From a virus, in IMG/VR virus record IMGVR_UViG_3300011187_000003, positions 1-64,000 of that record: DNA of 64,000 bases; one strand, 5' to 3'. Position numbers and translations under genes: made by a program. Numbering within the stretch: the first letter of the stretch is position 1; each line of letters starts with the position of its first letter. The notes beneath the pieces were generated by a model, which made no database searches, was not told the DNA's origin, and worked only from the letters and a program-made list of their open reading frames with translations. This document shows positions 15,835 through 24,201 of the stretch, piece after piece.

Positions 15835-18800
15835 CTATATTGAACAAACACTAAATCCACATGATTTACATTCTTGACAGCCACCAGTATTGACTAGCTC
15901 ACCTTTACAATCAGGGCAAATACCCTGTTCAATTAAATCAGCATCATTTAGCTCTACTTTATTCTCACTATTATCATCACCACTACTTAGTATTCCTGAC
16001 CTTGCACAACCATCTCTATAGACTGTAATACCTTTTAAGTCTTTTTGCCAAGCATATTTGTAAACATCCTTAATCTCATCAACAGTTGTGCTATTATCTA
16101 AGTTAATGGTACTACTAATACTTGCATCTATGTACTTTTGCCACACTGACTGCATGTTAATTCTTTGCTTATAGTCTAAGTCGTGAGCAGTTACAAAAAT
16201 TTCAGGTAGGTCATCTTTATTATAAACACTCATTTCTTCCATATACTCTTCAACAATAGGAGTAAACACTTCATACTCTACATCTTCATCATAGAGCGTT
16301 TGAGTAGTCCTTGTGTAGCTTAAGTCAAATATAGGCTCTATACCACCACTAATTCCTAGCATGCTTGAAATACTTCCTGTAGGAGCTATAGTAAGCAATT
16401 GAGAGTTCCTTAGCCCATATTTTTTAATCTTATCTATAGTTTCAGGTGTACCAACTGAATTTAAGTAATCACTTTTTAAAACATCCTCACTATATTCAGG
16501 GTATGTAGCCTGTTCTTTTGCTAATTCTGCTGATGTTTTTAGTGCAGTATTTGCCATTTTGCTAGCAATAGAATCGTTGATATCTAGTGATTCTTCACTA
16601 CCATATTCAACATTTAACTTAATCAGCATATCTGCAATACCCATAACACCTAGTCCTATCTGCCTCCACTTATCTACACTATCTCTTTGTTCTTGCAGTG
16701 GATGGAGTGGCACACCTTCATCTAAGACCTCATTAAGGAATTTAACACCATCCTCAACAACCTCTTCAAACTTATCAAAGTTAAAGTAAGCCTCATCTGT
16801 AAATGGCTTCTCAACAAACTCTGAGAGGTTTAAGCTACTCAATAGACAACTACCACCAGCTGGTAATGGCTCTTCAGCGCAGTTATGTACAGTAGCACCC
16901 TCAACAACCCCCCAATGGGTTTTTGGCTCACTGAAATCAAATACCTCTTCTTTTTCTAACTTTTTAACACTTGTGACATATGGGGCTGTCTTTTGTATAA
17001 ACCTTATTAGCTTATCTTCTTTATACTTCTGAACAAAACCAATTTCTTCTAAAAACCTAACTTTGTCATCATGTTGCCTAAGATTTAAGTCATAGCTCTG
17101 CTTGCAGGTACATTCACCATTGTCAAACTCAGCATTAGTTGGCTTGACAGTGGTTGTTATATAAGGACTAAACCCTTGCTTTTCTAAAAATTCATAAACT
17201 TCTTTAACAAGCCCTTTTGATGTTGATTTTAAGGTGACTCTTCCATTGTAAATAGAACCAATTACAGAACCATTAGCACTATATAAACCTCTTATGAAAC
17301 TTAACTTACTAGTTTTATCCCAAACATTAAAGGTAGTTGGTAAGGTTCTTTTTGGTAAAGGTTTAGTTGAAAACCCAAGTGTGTCAATAATATCGTTAAA
17401 CTCATTAATATAATAAGTATAATTATCACTATAAACATCATCTTCACTAACTCCAAACAGCTCTAATAAATCATTATCATTCTCCCCAATATGAACATCA
17501 ATACCTTTATGCTCATCACTATTGACTCTTCCTAAGCTGGCATCACCTTGCATAAAGCCTAACTTTGTGAACTGGCTATTGTACATAGTGTTTTTGCCAA
17601 CATATGGCATAGTTCTTTTACCTTTCATATATTGTGCCTCTACTTGTTTACCTTCATTTGTCATAAAGACATGGTCAGGAGTGCATTTTATAGACTTCTT
17701 GTTATAGAAATTAACTTCTACAATATCTTTAAACCCATTAGACCAAACATTTCCACTAGTCACTTTGCCATCTTTATTTACCACATTAACTCTAGTGTTC
17801 AGTTTGGCTAACTCATCAAACCTTTTGTAGCCATCTTGAGTTAATAGCTCCATATCACCTGTAAAACAGGGGTTAACTCCAGAATACTCAAACCCATCTT
17901 CCTCTGAAAGCAAATTATAGTTTTCAATATTATCCCAAAACAAAAATCCAGGTTCTGCCATATTCCAATTAGAATAAGCAATCTTATTAAATACCCTTCT
18001 TGCATTTACTTCTCTCTTTATCTCTTCACCAGTATCATCTACATAGAAATAAAGCTCATGCTCCTCATCATTTGCAACAGCTTCCATAAAATCATCAGTG
18101 ATTTTTAGTGATATATTAGCCTTAGTTACTGCCTCAAGGTCATTCTTGATATCAATAAACTCTTCAATATCAGGATGGTTAATATCAAGGCTAATCATTA
18201 AGGCTCCACGCCTTCCACGCTGGCCTATGATGTTAGTAGTTAAGGAGTATAGTGGCATAAATGAAACTGCTCCACTAGTCTTTCTAGCACCATTATTAAC
18301 TATAGAATCTTTAGGTCTTAAATTGCTGATGTCAACACCAGCTCCACCACCATATGAGAATGTTCTTGCTAATTTTTTAGATACATCAAAAATAGATTCA
18401 ATGCTATCTTTAGGTGGAGTAATAACATAACAATTAGAATATGTAACCTTCTTACCACGCTTCTGTAGACCTCTATTGGCAAGGATTCTACCAGCTGGCA
18501 TGAAGTATTGGTCTTTAATATGTTTTTTAACCTTATTATTTCCTTCAGTTATTCTATTTAAAAATTCATCTAGGCTTTCACCATCTATTCTATACTTTCT
18601 TTCAAAGATTGACATTGGTAACTCACCAGTAAGCCAACTCTCACTGCGCTTTTTAGCTCTTTCTTGACGATAAATTATGTATCTCTTAGCTGTTTTTATG
18701 TAGCTGAACAACATTAATTTCTCCTCTACAATATCTTGAATTTGCTCTACATTTGGTAGGTTAGTCTCACTAAAGTTATCAACTAATACTTCTTCAATAG

Positions 18801-18945
18801 AGTTTATTAATTCATTCATATCATCAATGCTCTCTTCAGTTTCCTGCTCTGCTGACCTAATTGCCTGTACTACCTTTTCCTTATCATACCTTACAATATC
18901 TCCATCTCTCTTTATTACATTCTCTAACATGTTATTGTCTATCAT
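15835..18945 (-). CDS. nrdJ: Adenosylcobalamin-dependent (class II) ribonucleotide reductase with intein
   Basis: 1036 residues, of which 707 remain after intein removal. Residues 1-95 are an ATP cone. NCYVITPPKDSI and TFSYGGGAGVDIS are typical of NrdJ, and the C-terminus has CPDC, CQEC and the redox pair in CGFSVCSI. The enzyme reduces ribonucleotides to deoxyribonucleotides without oxygen using coenzyme B12. The intein interrupts NP/C, so the first residue after it is the cysteine expected to form the thiyl radical, and only spliced protein can be active. It overlaps the glutaredoxin-like gene by 14 bases. Confidence 0.95.
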   Translation of the reverse strand: MIDNNMLENVIKRDGDIVRYDKEKVVQAIRSAEQETEESIDDMNELINSIEEVLVDNFSETNLPNVEQIQDIVEEKLMLFSYIKTAKRYIIYRQERAKKRSESWLTGELPMSIFERKYRIDGESLDEFLNRITEGNNKVKKHIKDQYFMPAGRILANRGLQKRGKKVTYSNCYVITPPKDSIESIFDVSKKLARTFSYGGGAGVDISNLRPKDSIVNNGARKTSGAVSFMPLYSLTTNIIGQRGRRGALMISLDINHPDIEEFIDIKNDLEAVTKANISLKITDDFMEAVANDEEHELYFYVDDTGEEIKREVNARRVFNKIAYSNWNMAEPGFLFWDNIENYNLLSEEDGFEYSGVNPCFTGDMELLTQDGYKRFDELAKLNTRVNVVNKDGKVTSGNVWSNGFKDIVEVNFYNKKSIKCTPDHVFMTNEGKQVEAQYMKGKRTMPYVGKNTMYNSQFTKLGFMQGDASLGRVNSDEHKGIDVHIGENDNDLLELFGVSEDDVYSDNYTYYINEFNDIIDTLGFSTKPLPKRTLPTTFNVWDKTSKLSFIRGLYSANGSVIGSIYNGRVTLKSTSKGLVKEVYEFLEKQGFSPYITTTVKPTNAEFDNGECTCKQSYDLNLRQHDDKVRFLEEIGFVQKYKEDKLIRFIQKTAPYVTSVKKLEKEEVFDFSEPKTHWGVVEGATVHNCAEEPLPAGGSCLLSSLNLSEFVEKPFTDEAYFNFDKFEEVVEDGVKFLNEVLDEGVPLHPLQEQRDSVDKWRQIGLGVMGIADMLIKLNVEYGSEESLDINDSIASKMANTALKTSAELAKEQATYPEYSEDVLKSDYLNSVGTPETIDKIKKYGLRNSQLLTIAPTGSISSMLGISGGIEPIFDLSYTRTTQTLYDEDVEYEVFTPIVEEYMEEMSVYNKDDLPEIFVTAHDLDYKQRINMQSVWQKYIDASISSTINLDNSTTVDEIKDVYKYAWQKDLKGITVYRDGCARSGILSSGDDNSENKVELNDADLIEQGICPDCKGELVNTGGCQECKSCGFSVCSI
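16882..17868 (-). mobile_element. LAGLIDADG intein inside nrdJ (329 residues)
   Basis: Residues 360-688 of the RNR precursor. It begins Cys1 (CFTGDMELLTQDG), has the block B CTPDHVF, two LAGLIDADG helices (LGFMQGDAS and FIRGLYSANG) and ends VVEGATVHN before Cys+1. The endonuclease motifs keep their acidic residues (D109 and the less typical SANG), so homing may be partly decayed. Both splice junctions check at codon level. Confidence 0.95.
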
Positions 18946-19171
18946 CTCCTTTTAAAATTTGTTGTAGTTCTAATAGCTTATCTTCCTCTTCATTGACAAT
19001 TAAAGGGAAGCTAGTATTTTCTATGTCCTCAATTAAGTTAAAATACTTTGACTGCTGTTCTGTACTCAACTCATGTTGCTGGTAATATCTAAATGTAACA
19101 TCAGCTTTATCTAAGAGCTTAATAACCTTAGTACATTCACTATCACCAACAAAGCCAACTACAGTAATCAT
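18932..19171 (-). CDS. Glutaredoxin-like monothiol protein
   Basis: 79 residues, beginning with a strand (ITVVGFVG), then DSECTKVIKLLDKADVTF with a single active-site-type Cys13, and a later SFPLIV segment with the cis-Pro of the thioredoxin fold. It overlaps the RNR start and is the likely electron donor or partner of that enzyme. Lacking the second cysteine, it is not a classical dithiol glutaredoxin. Confidence 0.7.
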   Translation of the reverse strand: MITVVGFVGDSECTKVIKLLDKADVTFRYYQQHELSTEQQSKYFNLIEDIENTSFPLIVNEEEDKLLELQQILKGDDRQ

Positions 19172-19181
19172 TATTAGCCTC

Positions 19182-20270
19182 CTAGTCTAAAATAATATAA
19201 CTTTGAGGGTCTATTTCAAGACCTCTATAGCTTCTACTATCTTTGCTATTATTGATAATTAAACTATACTTACCTCTCTTGGCATGGTAAATATCATTAT
19301 CAACATGTATTAGCTGTAACTCTGCATCTTTTGAATCTTTCCTTACTTTGATTAACCTATCAATTTTATCTTTTAGGTCATACCTAAAGTAATCATTCCA
19401 AAACACAACTACTGGATTATCTTGAAAAAATATGTAAGCATATGCTAGCTCTTTATTGCTCATTATTGCATCTTCATTAATATCTCTACTTCCTCTTTCA
19501 ATGTCATGGTTAGCAACAAAATTGACCTTTTTGCATGGACTAAAAGAATTACAGTTAGTTAAATTGACTATAGGATAGTCAGGATTCATACACATCTCTT
19601 TTAGCTTATAAAACAATGGGAAATTAAAAGTTGGTATATTTACTTGACTTTGAATACTCTGAAGCTTAACAGTGTCTCCACTCCAGTACTCCCCAACTAT
19701 AAACTCATCTTCAAATTCATTGGTAAACTCATTAACAAAATCTAAATCCATATCTTTAAGGTTGTCAAGGCGAAAACTATCAAACCCTATATCCTCTTTA
19801 AGCCAGCTAGCCCATTGTATTAGGCCATCTTTCATATGTTCATCATCACTGTAGTAATCAATGGTTTCCCCAAAATCACTCACATCTTCATCACCAGACT
19901 TAAAGTGCTTATAGTTTTTAGGGAACTTAGGTTCATCAAACTTAGTATATGTACGACAATCAGTATCAGGGTTATATTCTAGGTCTCCACCTAGCATATG
20001 CCCCATCACTAAATCTGCCATTACTCCAACATCTTCTTCATGGAAGCTGTTGATTAAGTTAGTTAAGGACTCCTTGTCCCCAAAGCGAGAGTTAAGGTTA
20101 TAATGCTCCATTACATCATAACCCATTGACCCTTCTCCATTCATACCCTTTGAGGGTGGTGGGAGCCAAACTGTGTCAAACCCCTTATCAGCTATACCTT
20201 TTGATATGGAGTCTAAATGCCCCCACCAATCTTTCAGGCAGTCCCAGTGGAACGCCTGTAATATTATCAT
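19182..20270 (-). CDS. GH13 alpha-amylase-like enzyme (auxiliary metabolic gene)
   Basis: 362 residues matching the start of cytosolic-type alpha-amylases (LQAFHWDCLKDWWGHL, FDTVWLPPPSKG, GSMGYDVMEHYNL). The four GH13 motifs are visible: DLVMGH, FDSFRLDNLKD (nucleophile Asp), FIVGEYW (acid/base Glu) and FVANHDIERG (third acid). It should cut alpha-1,4-glucans. There is no signal peptide, so it probably works in the cytoplasm, for example on glycogen. It is shorter than most family members, with little C-terminal domain. Such a gene inside a phage nucleotide-metabolism operon is unusual. Confidence 0.9.
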   Translation of the reverse strand: MIILQAFHWDCLKDWWGHLDSISKGIADKGFDTVWLPPPSKGMNGEGSMGYDVMEHYNLNSRFGDKESLTNLINSFHEEDVGVMADLVMGHMLGGDLEYNPDTDCRTYTKFDEPKFPKNYKHFKSGDEDVSDFGETIDYYSDDEHMKDGLIQWASWLKEDIGFDSFRLDNLKDMDLDFVNEFTNEFEDEFIVGEYWSGDTVKLQSIQSQVNIPTFNFPLFYKLKEMCMNPDYPIVNLTNCNSFSPCKKVNFVANHDIERGSRDINEDAIMSNKELAYAYIFFQDNPVVVFWNDYFRYDLKDKIDRLIKVRKDSKDAELQLIHVDNDIYHAKRGKYSLIINNSKDSRSYRGLEIDPQSYIILD

Positions 20271-20276
20271 TTTTAT

Positions 20277-20744
20277 TTACTCCTTATATGGTAAGTCAGT
20301 AATGTTTTCAGTCTCTTCATAGAAGTACTTGCAACCTTCAAGCTGTGCAACTCTATCACTCTTATAAGAGAGTACATAAAAGCTTTTATCATTAATGTTG
20401 TCATAAAGTAAATCTGACTCAACTACTGCTTTTCTATTATGTACTCCACTTGTAATAGTGTCACCTTTATCAAGTTCTTCAACATCTTTTTTCTCAAGTT
20501 TAGTTACTTCTTCTTCTGCATATGTAGTAAATACTCTTCTATTGCACATATTACTTTTAGGAACTAATATAGCTAATTCATCACTATATGCATCAGGCTC
20601 ATCAAGTACTGCTATTACCTCACCTATTGAGCCTGTAATGTTAATTTTTACTGTATCTCCCTCTTCTAATGAGTCCTCAAAAAACTCATCCATAATTTTA
20701 TCTAAACCTACGCCAACTTCCTTACTATTACTGTGTTCTCTCAT
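20277..20744 (-). CDS. Unknown acidic protein
   Basis: 155 residues with many small beta strands (EEGDTVKINITGSIGEVIAV in type, and LDKGDTITSGV), perhaps two SH3-like barrels. The pattern 'GDTV..G..G.V..v' recurs twice. Coupled to the next gene upstream. No family recognised. Confidence 0.6.
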   Translation of the reverse strand: MREHSNSKEVGVGLDKIMDEFFEDSLEEGDTVKINITGSIGEVIAVLDEPDAYSDELAILVPKSNMCNRRVFTTYAEEEVTKLEKKDVEELDKGDTITSGVHNRKAVVESDLLYDNINDKSFYVLSYKSDRVAQLEGCKYFYEETENITDLPYKE

Positions 20745-20953
20745 TATTTACACGCTCCCTTTAAAGTATACTCTGCTACACTTTTGTTGCCTTTTTTTAC
20801 CCTATTAGTCTCAATGTCATGCCCCTCTTGCCTAAGCTTGTAGATGGTAGCTGATAACCTTAAAGCACCATGTTCAATAATAGCCTCATACTGTGTCAAT
20901 GGTGTGCCAGTCTTTAAATGCCCTAGTACCTTTTCCTTAATAGTTTTACCCAT
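20744..20953 (-). CDS. Small HTH protein (HTH_55-like)
   Basis: 69 residues from ATG 20953, which has a good AAGGAG; GTG 20962 is too close. LTQYEAIIEHGALRLSATIY forms the helix-turn-helix typical of small phage HTH_55 proteins acting as regulators or replication accessories. Confidence 0.7.
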   Translation of the reverse strand: MGKTIKEKVLGHLKTGTPLTQYEAIIEHGALRLSATIYKLRQEGHDIETNRVKKGNKSVAEYTLKGACK

Positions 20954-20991
20954 AATACCCACTCCTTTTTTGATGTTTTTAAAATTTAAAA

Positions 20992-21339
20992 TTATTCATA
21001 ATAAACTTTTTCAATAGTCTCAGTTTTGCGCTCAACCACTTCAACTGTCATTTGGGTTGGCTGTCCCTCTTGCCTCTCTGTAGCTGGTGCCTGCCAATGA
21101 AATAATAAATACTCACCATCTACATCAAATACAACTTGCATATCATAAGACCAACGACCTCTGTACCCTGTTTCCTCTGACAACACTTCTTCTACTAAGC
21201 CTTCATCAAGTAATTCTTGTGCGCCTTCAACTTCTTCTTCAGCGAGTTGACTTATAGCTTGAAACAAAGATTCTTCAGGACAACCACAATAGTCACCAAT
21301 TTTTGTTTCAACCTCTGCTTTTAAAATATTTATATCCAT
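20992..21339 (-). CDS. Unknown protein
   Basis: 115 residues with a helical N-terminal half and a beta C-terminal half (DMQVVFDVDGEYLLFHWQ). The start is next to the stop of the coiled-coil gene. Function unknown. Confidence 0.6.
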   Translation of the reverse strand: MDINILKAEVETKIGDYCGCPEESLFQAISQLAEEEVEGAQELLDEGLVEEVLSEETGYRGRWSYDMQVVFDVDGEYLLFHWQAPATERQEGQPTQMTVEVVERKTETIEKVYYE

Positions 21340-21743
21340 TACTTTACCACCCTTTCTTCAACTTCTTTATGTAGATACTCAACTAAAACCTCTTCATCAA
21401 TTTTATTATCATACTTGATAGTAATTGTATTCTGAGGGTCGTCATCTAAGGAATTAACCTCACAATGTTTCTTTAGCTGGCGCTCTTTTTCTCTTTCCTC
21501 TAGCTCTTGTAATCTTTCTTGTAACCTTTCAACTTTTTGGGATAGATTAGTATTTTCATCATCTACCATATGAAGCTTGTACCCTATCTCTGATATTTTC
21601 ATTTCTAAGTTTTTTATCTTCTCACTACCTTGCCCTACTAGGCCTTGTTTCCTTATTATATATAACTCTTCATCTATTTGGTGAACAATATCTTTTAATC
21701 CCTCAAAATCACTGCTATTTACACCACTACCAAAAATACTCAC
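21339..21743 (-). CDS. Coiled-coil protein
   Basis: 134 residues; residues 10-90 are heptad coiled coil rich in Glu, Lys and Leu, followed by a short strand-rich tail. Coupled with its downstream neighbour. Function unknown. Confidence 0.6.
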   Translation of the reverse strand: MSIFGSGVNSSDFEGLKDIVHQIDEELYIIRKQGLVGQGSEKIKNLEMKISEIGYKLHMVDDENTNLSQKVERLQERLQELEEREKERQLKKHCEVNSLDDDPQNTITIKYDNKIDEEVLVEYLHKEVEERVVK

Positions 21744-21764
21744 TCAAATACCCCCAATTATTTA

Positions 21765-22220
21765 TTACATTAACCATTCAAGGTTCCATCCTTTTCCCTG
21801 TCTAGGAAGTTCTATTGCTAACTCTCTAAACATATCCAATGGAATACTTTTTCTATCAATAGTTTGCTCTATCTCTAAGAACTCACCTATCCTAAAGGCA
21901 AAACATTGCCCCTTTTTATTGTCAACCCATCTGAAGTTGACCATTACATAGGCTTTACTATTATCTCCTATCTGCTCAAACTCTTTTAGTCCTTCCCTTT
22001 GAACATCACTTAACCTGCTGAATGGAAAGCTCTTTGGATTTCCACTCTTTCTACCCCTAAGCAACTTCGCTTCAATTCCAATACTTTGCTTATTAGTTAA
22101 GAGTAGGTAATCAAAGGGACTGCTTGAACCTGCATACATTTGAACATCTCTAAACCTCCTGCTCCAAATGTCCTGTTCTTCAGCAGACTTCTTAATATCT
22201 TGTTCAAGTAAATTTGCCAA
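21765..22220 (-). CDS. RecU-like Holliday junction resolvase / PD-(D/E)XK nuclease
   Basis: 151 residues. SSSPFDYLLL, then GIEAKLLRG (the D...ExK core), SFPFSRLSDVQREGL and a late basic region match RecU/VRR-type nucleases, which resolve Holliday junctions or branched replication intermediates. First gene of the leftward operon, with a class A-like promoter. Confidence 0.75.
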   Translation of the reverse strand: MANLLEQDIKKSAEEQDIWSRRFRDVQMYAGSSSPFDYLLLTNKQSIGIEAKLLRGRKSGNPKSFPFSRLSDVQREGLKEFEQIGDNSKAYVMVNFRWVDNKKGQCFAFRIGEFLEIEQTIDRKSIPLDMFRELAIELPRQGKGWNLEWLM

Positions 22221-22247
22221 TAATTCTTTCCTCCTCTGTCAAGTATT

Positions 22248-22276
22248 ATTATACAAAATATAATGTATTCTGTCAA
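22248..22276 (-). promoter_or_regulatory. Promoter of the RecU-like gene
   Basis: TTGACA (22271-22276), 17 bases, TATAAT (22248-22253) followed by AATA, as in class A promoters. Confidence 0.75.
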
Positions 22277-22308
22277 ACTATACTAAGAATTATTTCAAAA
22301 AAAAAATT

Positions 22309-22479
22309 TTAAATGTTATTAAACATAGCTATTAAAAACCCTATAATAAATACTCCAATGTAGAATCCACCTACAAGAAGTGTTGGAAGTAAAACAAAAA
22401 TCCAGCCCCAATCAATAACTCCAGCTATCTTAAGCCCTATGAACATTACCTGCAATAATCCTGTGCAACCTAGCTCCAT
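22309..22479 (-). CDS. 56-residue phage membrane protein (Fragile-X-F type)
   Basis: The start MELGCTGLLQVMFIGLK and the block GVIDWGWIFVL match small two-helix phage proteins annotated as transmembrane Fragile-X-F. Two hydrophobic helices fill the length. The RBS lies in the end of the upstream gene (AAGGAGTGATTAAG). Function unknown. Confidence 0.7.
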   Translation of the reverse strand: MELGCTGLLQVMFIGLKIAGVIDWGWIFVLLPTLLVGGFYIGVFIIGFLIAMFNNI

Positions 22480-22482
22480 TAC

Positions 22483-22719
22483 TTAATCACTCCTTACTTT
22501 CATTTCCCCTGTAGCTTTTTTGACCCTCTCTACATTTGCATTACTAATCAAATCAGTAATAGCATCAATATAAGCTTCAGCCTTAACTTCACCTTTATCA
22601 TGGTGCCAATCACCATAGTGCTTAGTTTTCATGCCATCAATAAATATCTCAACAGAGCAAAAATCCTTTATAAAATCTTCATCATCTTTCTGATAATGGG
22701 TAATTTTTTTAACCTTCAT
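22483..22719 (-). CDS. Unknown small protein
   Basis: 78 residues: strand-rich start, then helices. It overlaps the HAD/HNH-like gene by 11 bases. No family recognised. Confidence 0.55.
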   Translation of the reverse strand: MKVKKITHYQKDDEDFIKDFCSVEIFIDGMKTKHYGDWHHDKGEVKAEAYIDAITDLISNANVERVKKATGEMKVRSD

Positions 22720-23593
22720 TATGATTAGCCCTCCTTAAATAACTTCTAACCACAAGGTCTAAATAAACATACCAATTATCAACAAACAAGAGGTTCCTAT
22801 CATCTATTAATACATCATAAAGTATTTTGCGAGATTCTTTGTAGTTATATTTTTCCCACTCATCCTCTGTTAAAGCATCATTAGAATTAATAGCATCAAC
22901 CTCTATATCATAAACATCTAACCATGTCTTTATTGGTTCAAGGTTGCTTCTGCAAGTCCAAATAACAGTTCTAATTCCAATATAATTAAACAACTTTAAA
23001 GCTGTAACAGCCATAGGCTTAGGTTCACCAATCTGTGGGTAATTTGAATTAACTATAGTATTGTCAAAATCTACAGCAACTACCATACCACTTTCTGAGG
23101 CAAAGTCTTTAACTAATTCAGGTTCAAACTTATCAAATCCCCAACCTTCTTGATTCTTTATATCATCCCTTATGTATGATGTAATACTTCTTTTGTCTAT
23201 GTCAATCTTTCTTGACAAATTTGATGCACTGTAATCTACATAAGTTTTACCTTCAGGAGATTTAGCAATGAAGTAAGTTTGCTCCCCTCTTTTTAATTTA
23301 AAGTTTGCATCTCTAGGTAGCCATATACATGTATCTTTTGAGTATATTTTTGAGCCTTTGCTGGTTTGCAGTAAATCTTTATCAATCTGTAGCTGACCAT
23401 CCATAAATTTATCTAAATCCCAACCAAAAATTTCTTTAGCATCTTCTCTAAAATTAGCATAACACTTCCATCTATCACTAACCTCAACATCTTTATCACC
23501 ATACGACCTATAACTTATATCCCCAACATTATAACACCTAGAAATAATTGAGTGCCAAGTGTCATAAAGTTTCATATTTTTTACTTTTCCCAT
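22709..23593 (-). CDS. HNH/AP2-like region fused to HAD-family phosphatase
   Basis: 294 residues from ATG 23593. Residues 8-105 (LYDTWHSIISRCYN, VSDRWKCYANFRED and CIWLPRDAN) resemble phage HNH/AP2-type homing endonuclease proteins. Residues 106-160 look like a NUMOD/AP2 DNA-binding tail. From residue 170 a complete HAD fold begins (VVAVDFDNTIVNS, then IWTCRSN and DVLIDDRN), as in phage nucleotidases. The true N-terminus seems lost: sequence upstream continues in frame past a stop codon (see 23597-23977). Probably a homing endonuclease that landed in front of, and fused to, a phosphatase gene. Confidence 0.7.
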   Translation of the reverse strand: MGKVKNMKLYDTWHSIISRCYNVGDISYRSYGDKDVEVSDRWKCYANFREDAKEIFGWDLDKFMDGQLQIDKDLLQTSKGSKIYSKDTCIWLPRDANFKLKRGEQTYFIAKSPEGKTYVDYSASNLSRKIDIDKRSITSYIRDDIKNQEGWGFDKFEPELVKDFASESGMVVAVDFDNTIVNSNYPQIGEPKPMAVTALKLFNYIGIRTVIWTCRSNLEPIKTWLDVYDIEVDAINSNDALTEDEWEKYNYKESRKILYDVLIDDRNLLFVDNWYVYLDLVVRSYLRRANHNEG

Positions 23594-23596
23594 ATC

Positions 23597-23977
23597 TCCT
23601 AAACACCCAACTCCATAAACTGTTTTTGTGTATTTATCACGAACCTTACCAGCTTTTAAGTTGTTCTTGTAGCAGACAGTTTCATAACCTGTCTTTAAAA
23701 ACTCAACTCTATACTTTTCTTTTCCAACTTTTTATTTTACTTTAAATTTATCAAAGTTATTGCTTTCAAAGGTTTTGCCTATCAATTTATCTGTTCTATC
23801 TTTTACAGTACCTTTTTTGACAGAATCTCTTCTTGCACTATAACAATATCCTGTATCTAAAAATCTTATATTATAATACTTAATGCCATGCTTATTTTTT
23901 CTATCTATACTTAAAACTTTATAATCATTCCCACTCTTAGAGGTTTTTATTTTATCAGTTAAGTCATCTCCTATAAT
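23597..23977 (-). pseudogene. Disrupted N-terminal part of the HNH/AP2-HAD gene
   Basis: In the same frame as the gene at 22709-23593 lie 80 codons, a TAA at 23732-23734 (in AAATAAAAA, so plausibly a mutated Lys codon) and 46 more codons reaching the ATG. The two pieces are homologous units (FLDTGYCYSARRDSVKKG and FLKTGYETVCYKNNLKAG), the paired repeat usual before this HNH domain. A good GGAGTGA is followed by ATT ATA and not ATG, so the start is also non-canonical. Either decayed or translated as two pieces. Confidence 0.7.
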
Positions 23978-24189
23978 AAATCACTCCTATCATAAAGTTC
24001 TTCATCAAAATAAATCTCATTAATATCTTTTTCTAAAAGCTTGTGATATTCATCTTCCAGCTGGGCGTATGTATGTCTAGCATGCTCAACTTCTCCCCTT
24101 TTCTCTAAGAGATAGTCTTTAACTATTTGCTTCTTCTCATCATCAAGCGCATGCCTAACATCACTCATAACTGTTCTTGCTCTTACCAT
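23971..24189 (-). CDS. Small helical protein
   Basis: 72 residues from ATG 24189, which has the better-placed GGAG; GTG 24198 is too close. Charged helices throughout; its last codons carry the ribosome site for the next reading frame. Function unknown. Confidence 0.6.
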   Translation of the reverse strand: MVRARTVMSDVRHALDDEKKQIVKDYLLEKRGEVEHARHTYAQLEDEYHKLLEKDINEIYFDEELYDRSDLL

Positions 24190-24201
24190 TAATACCACTC
24201 C

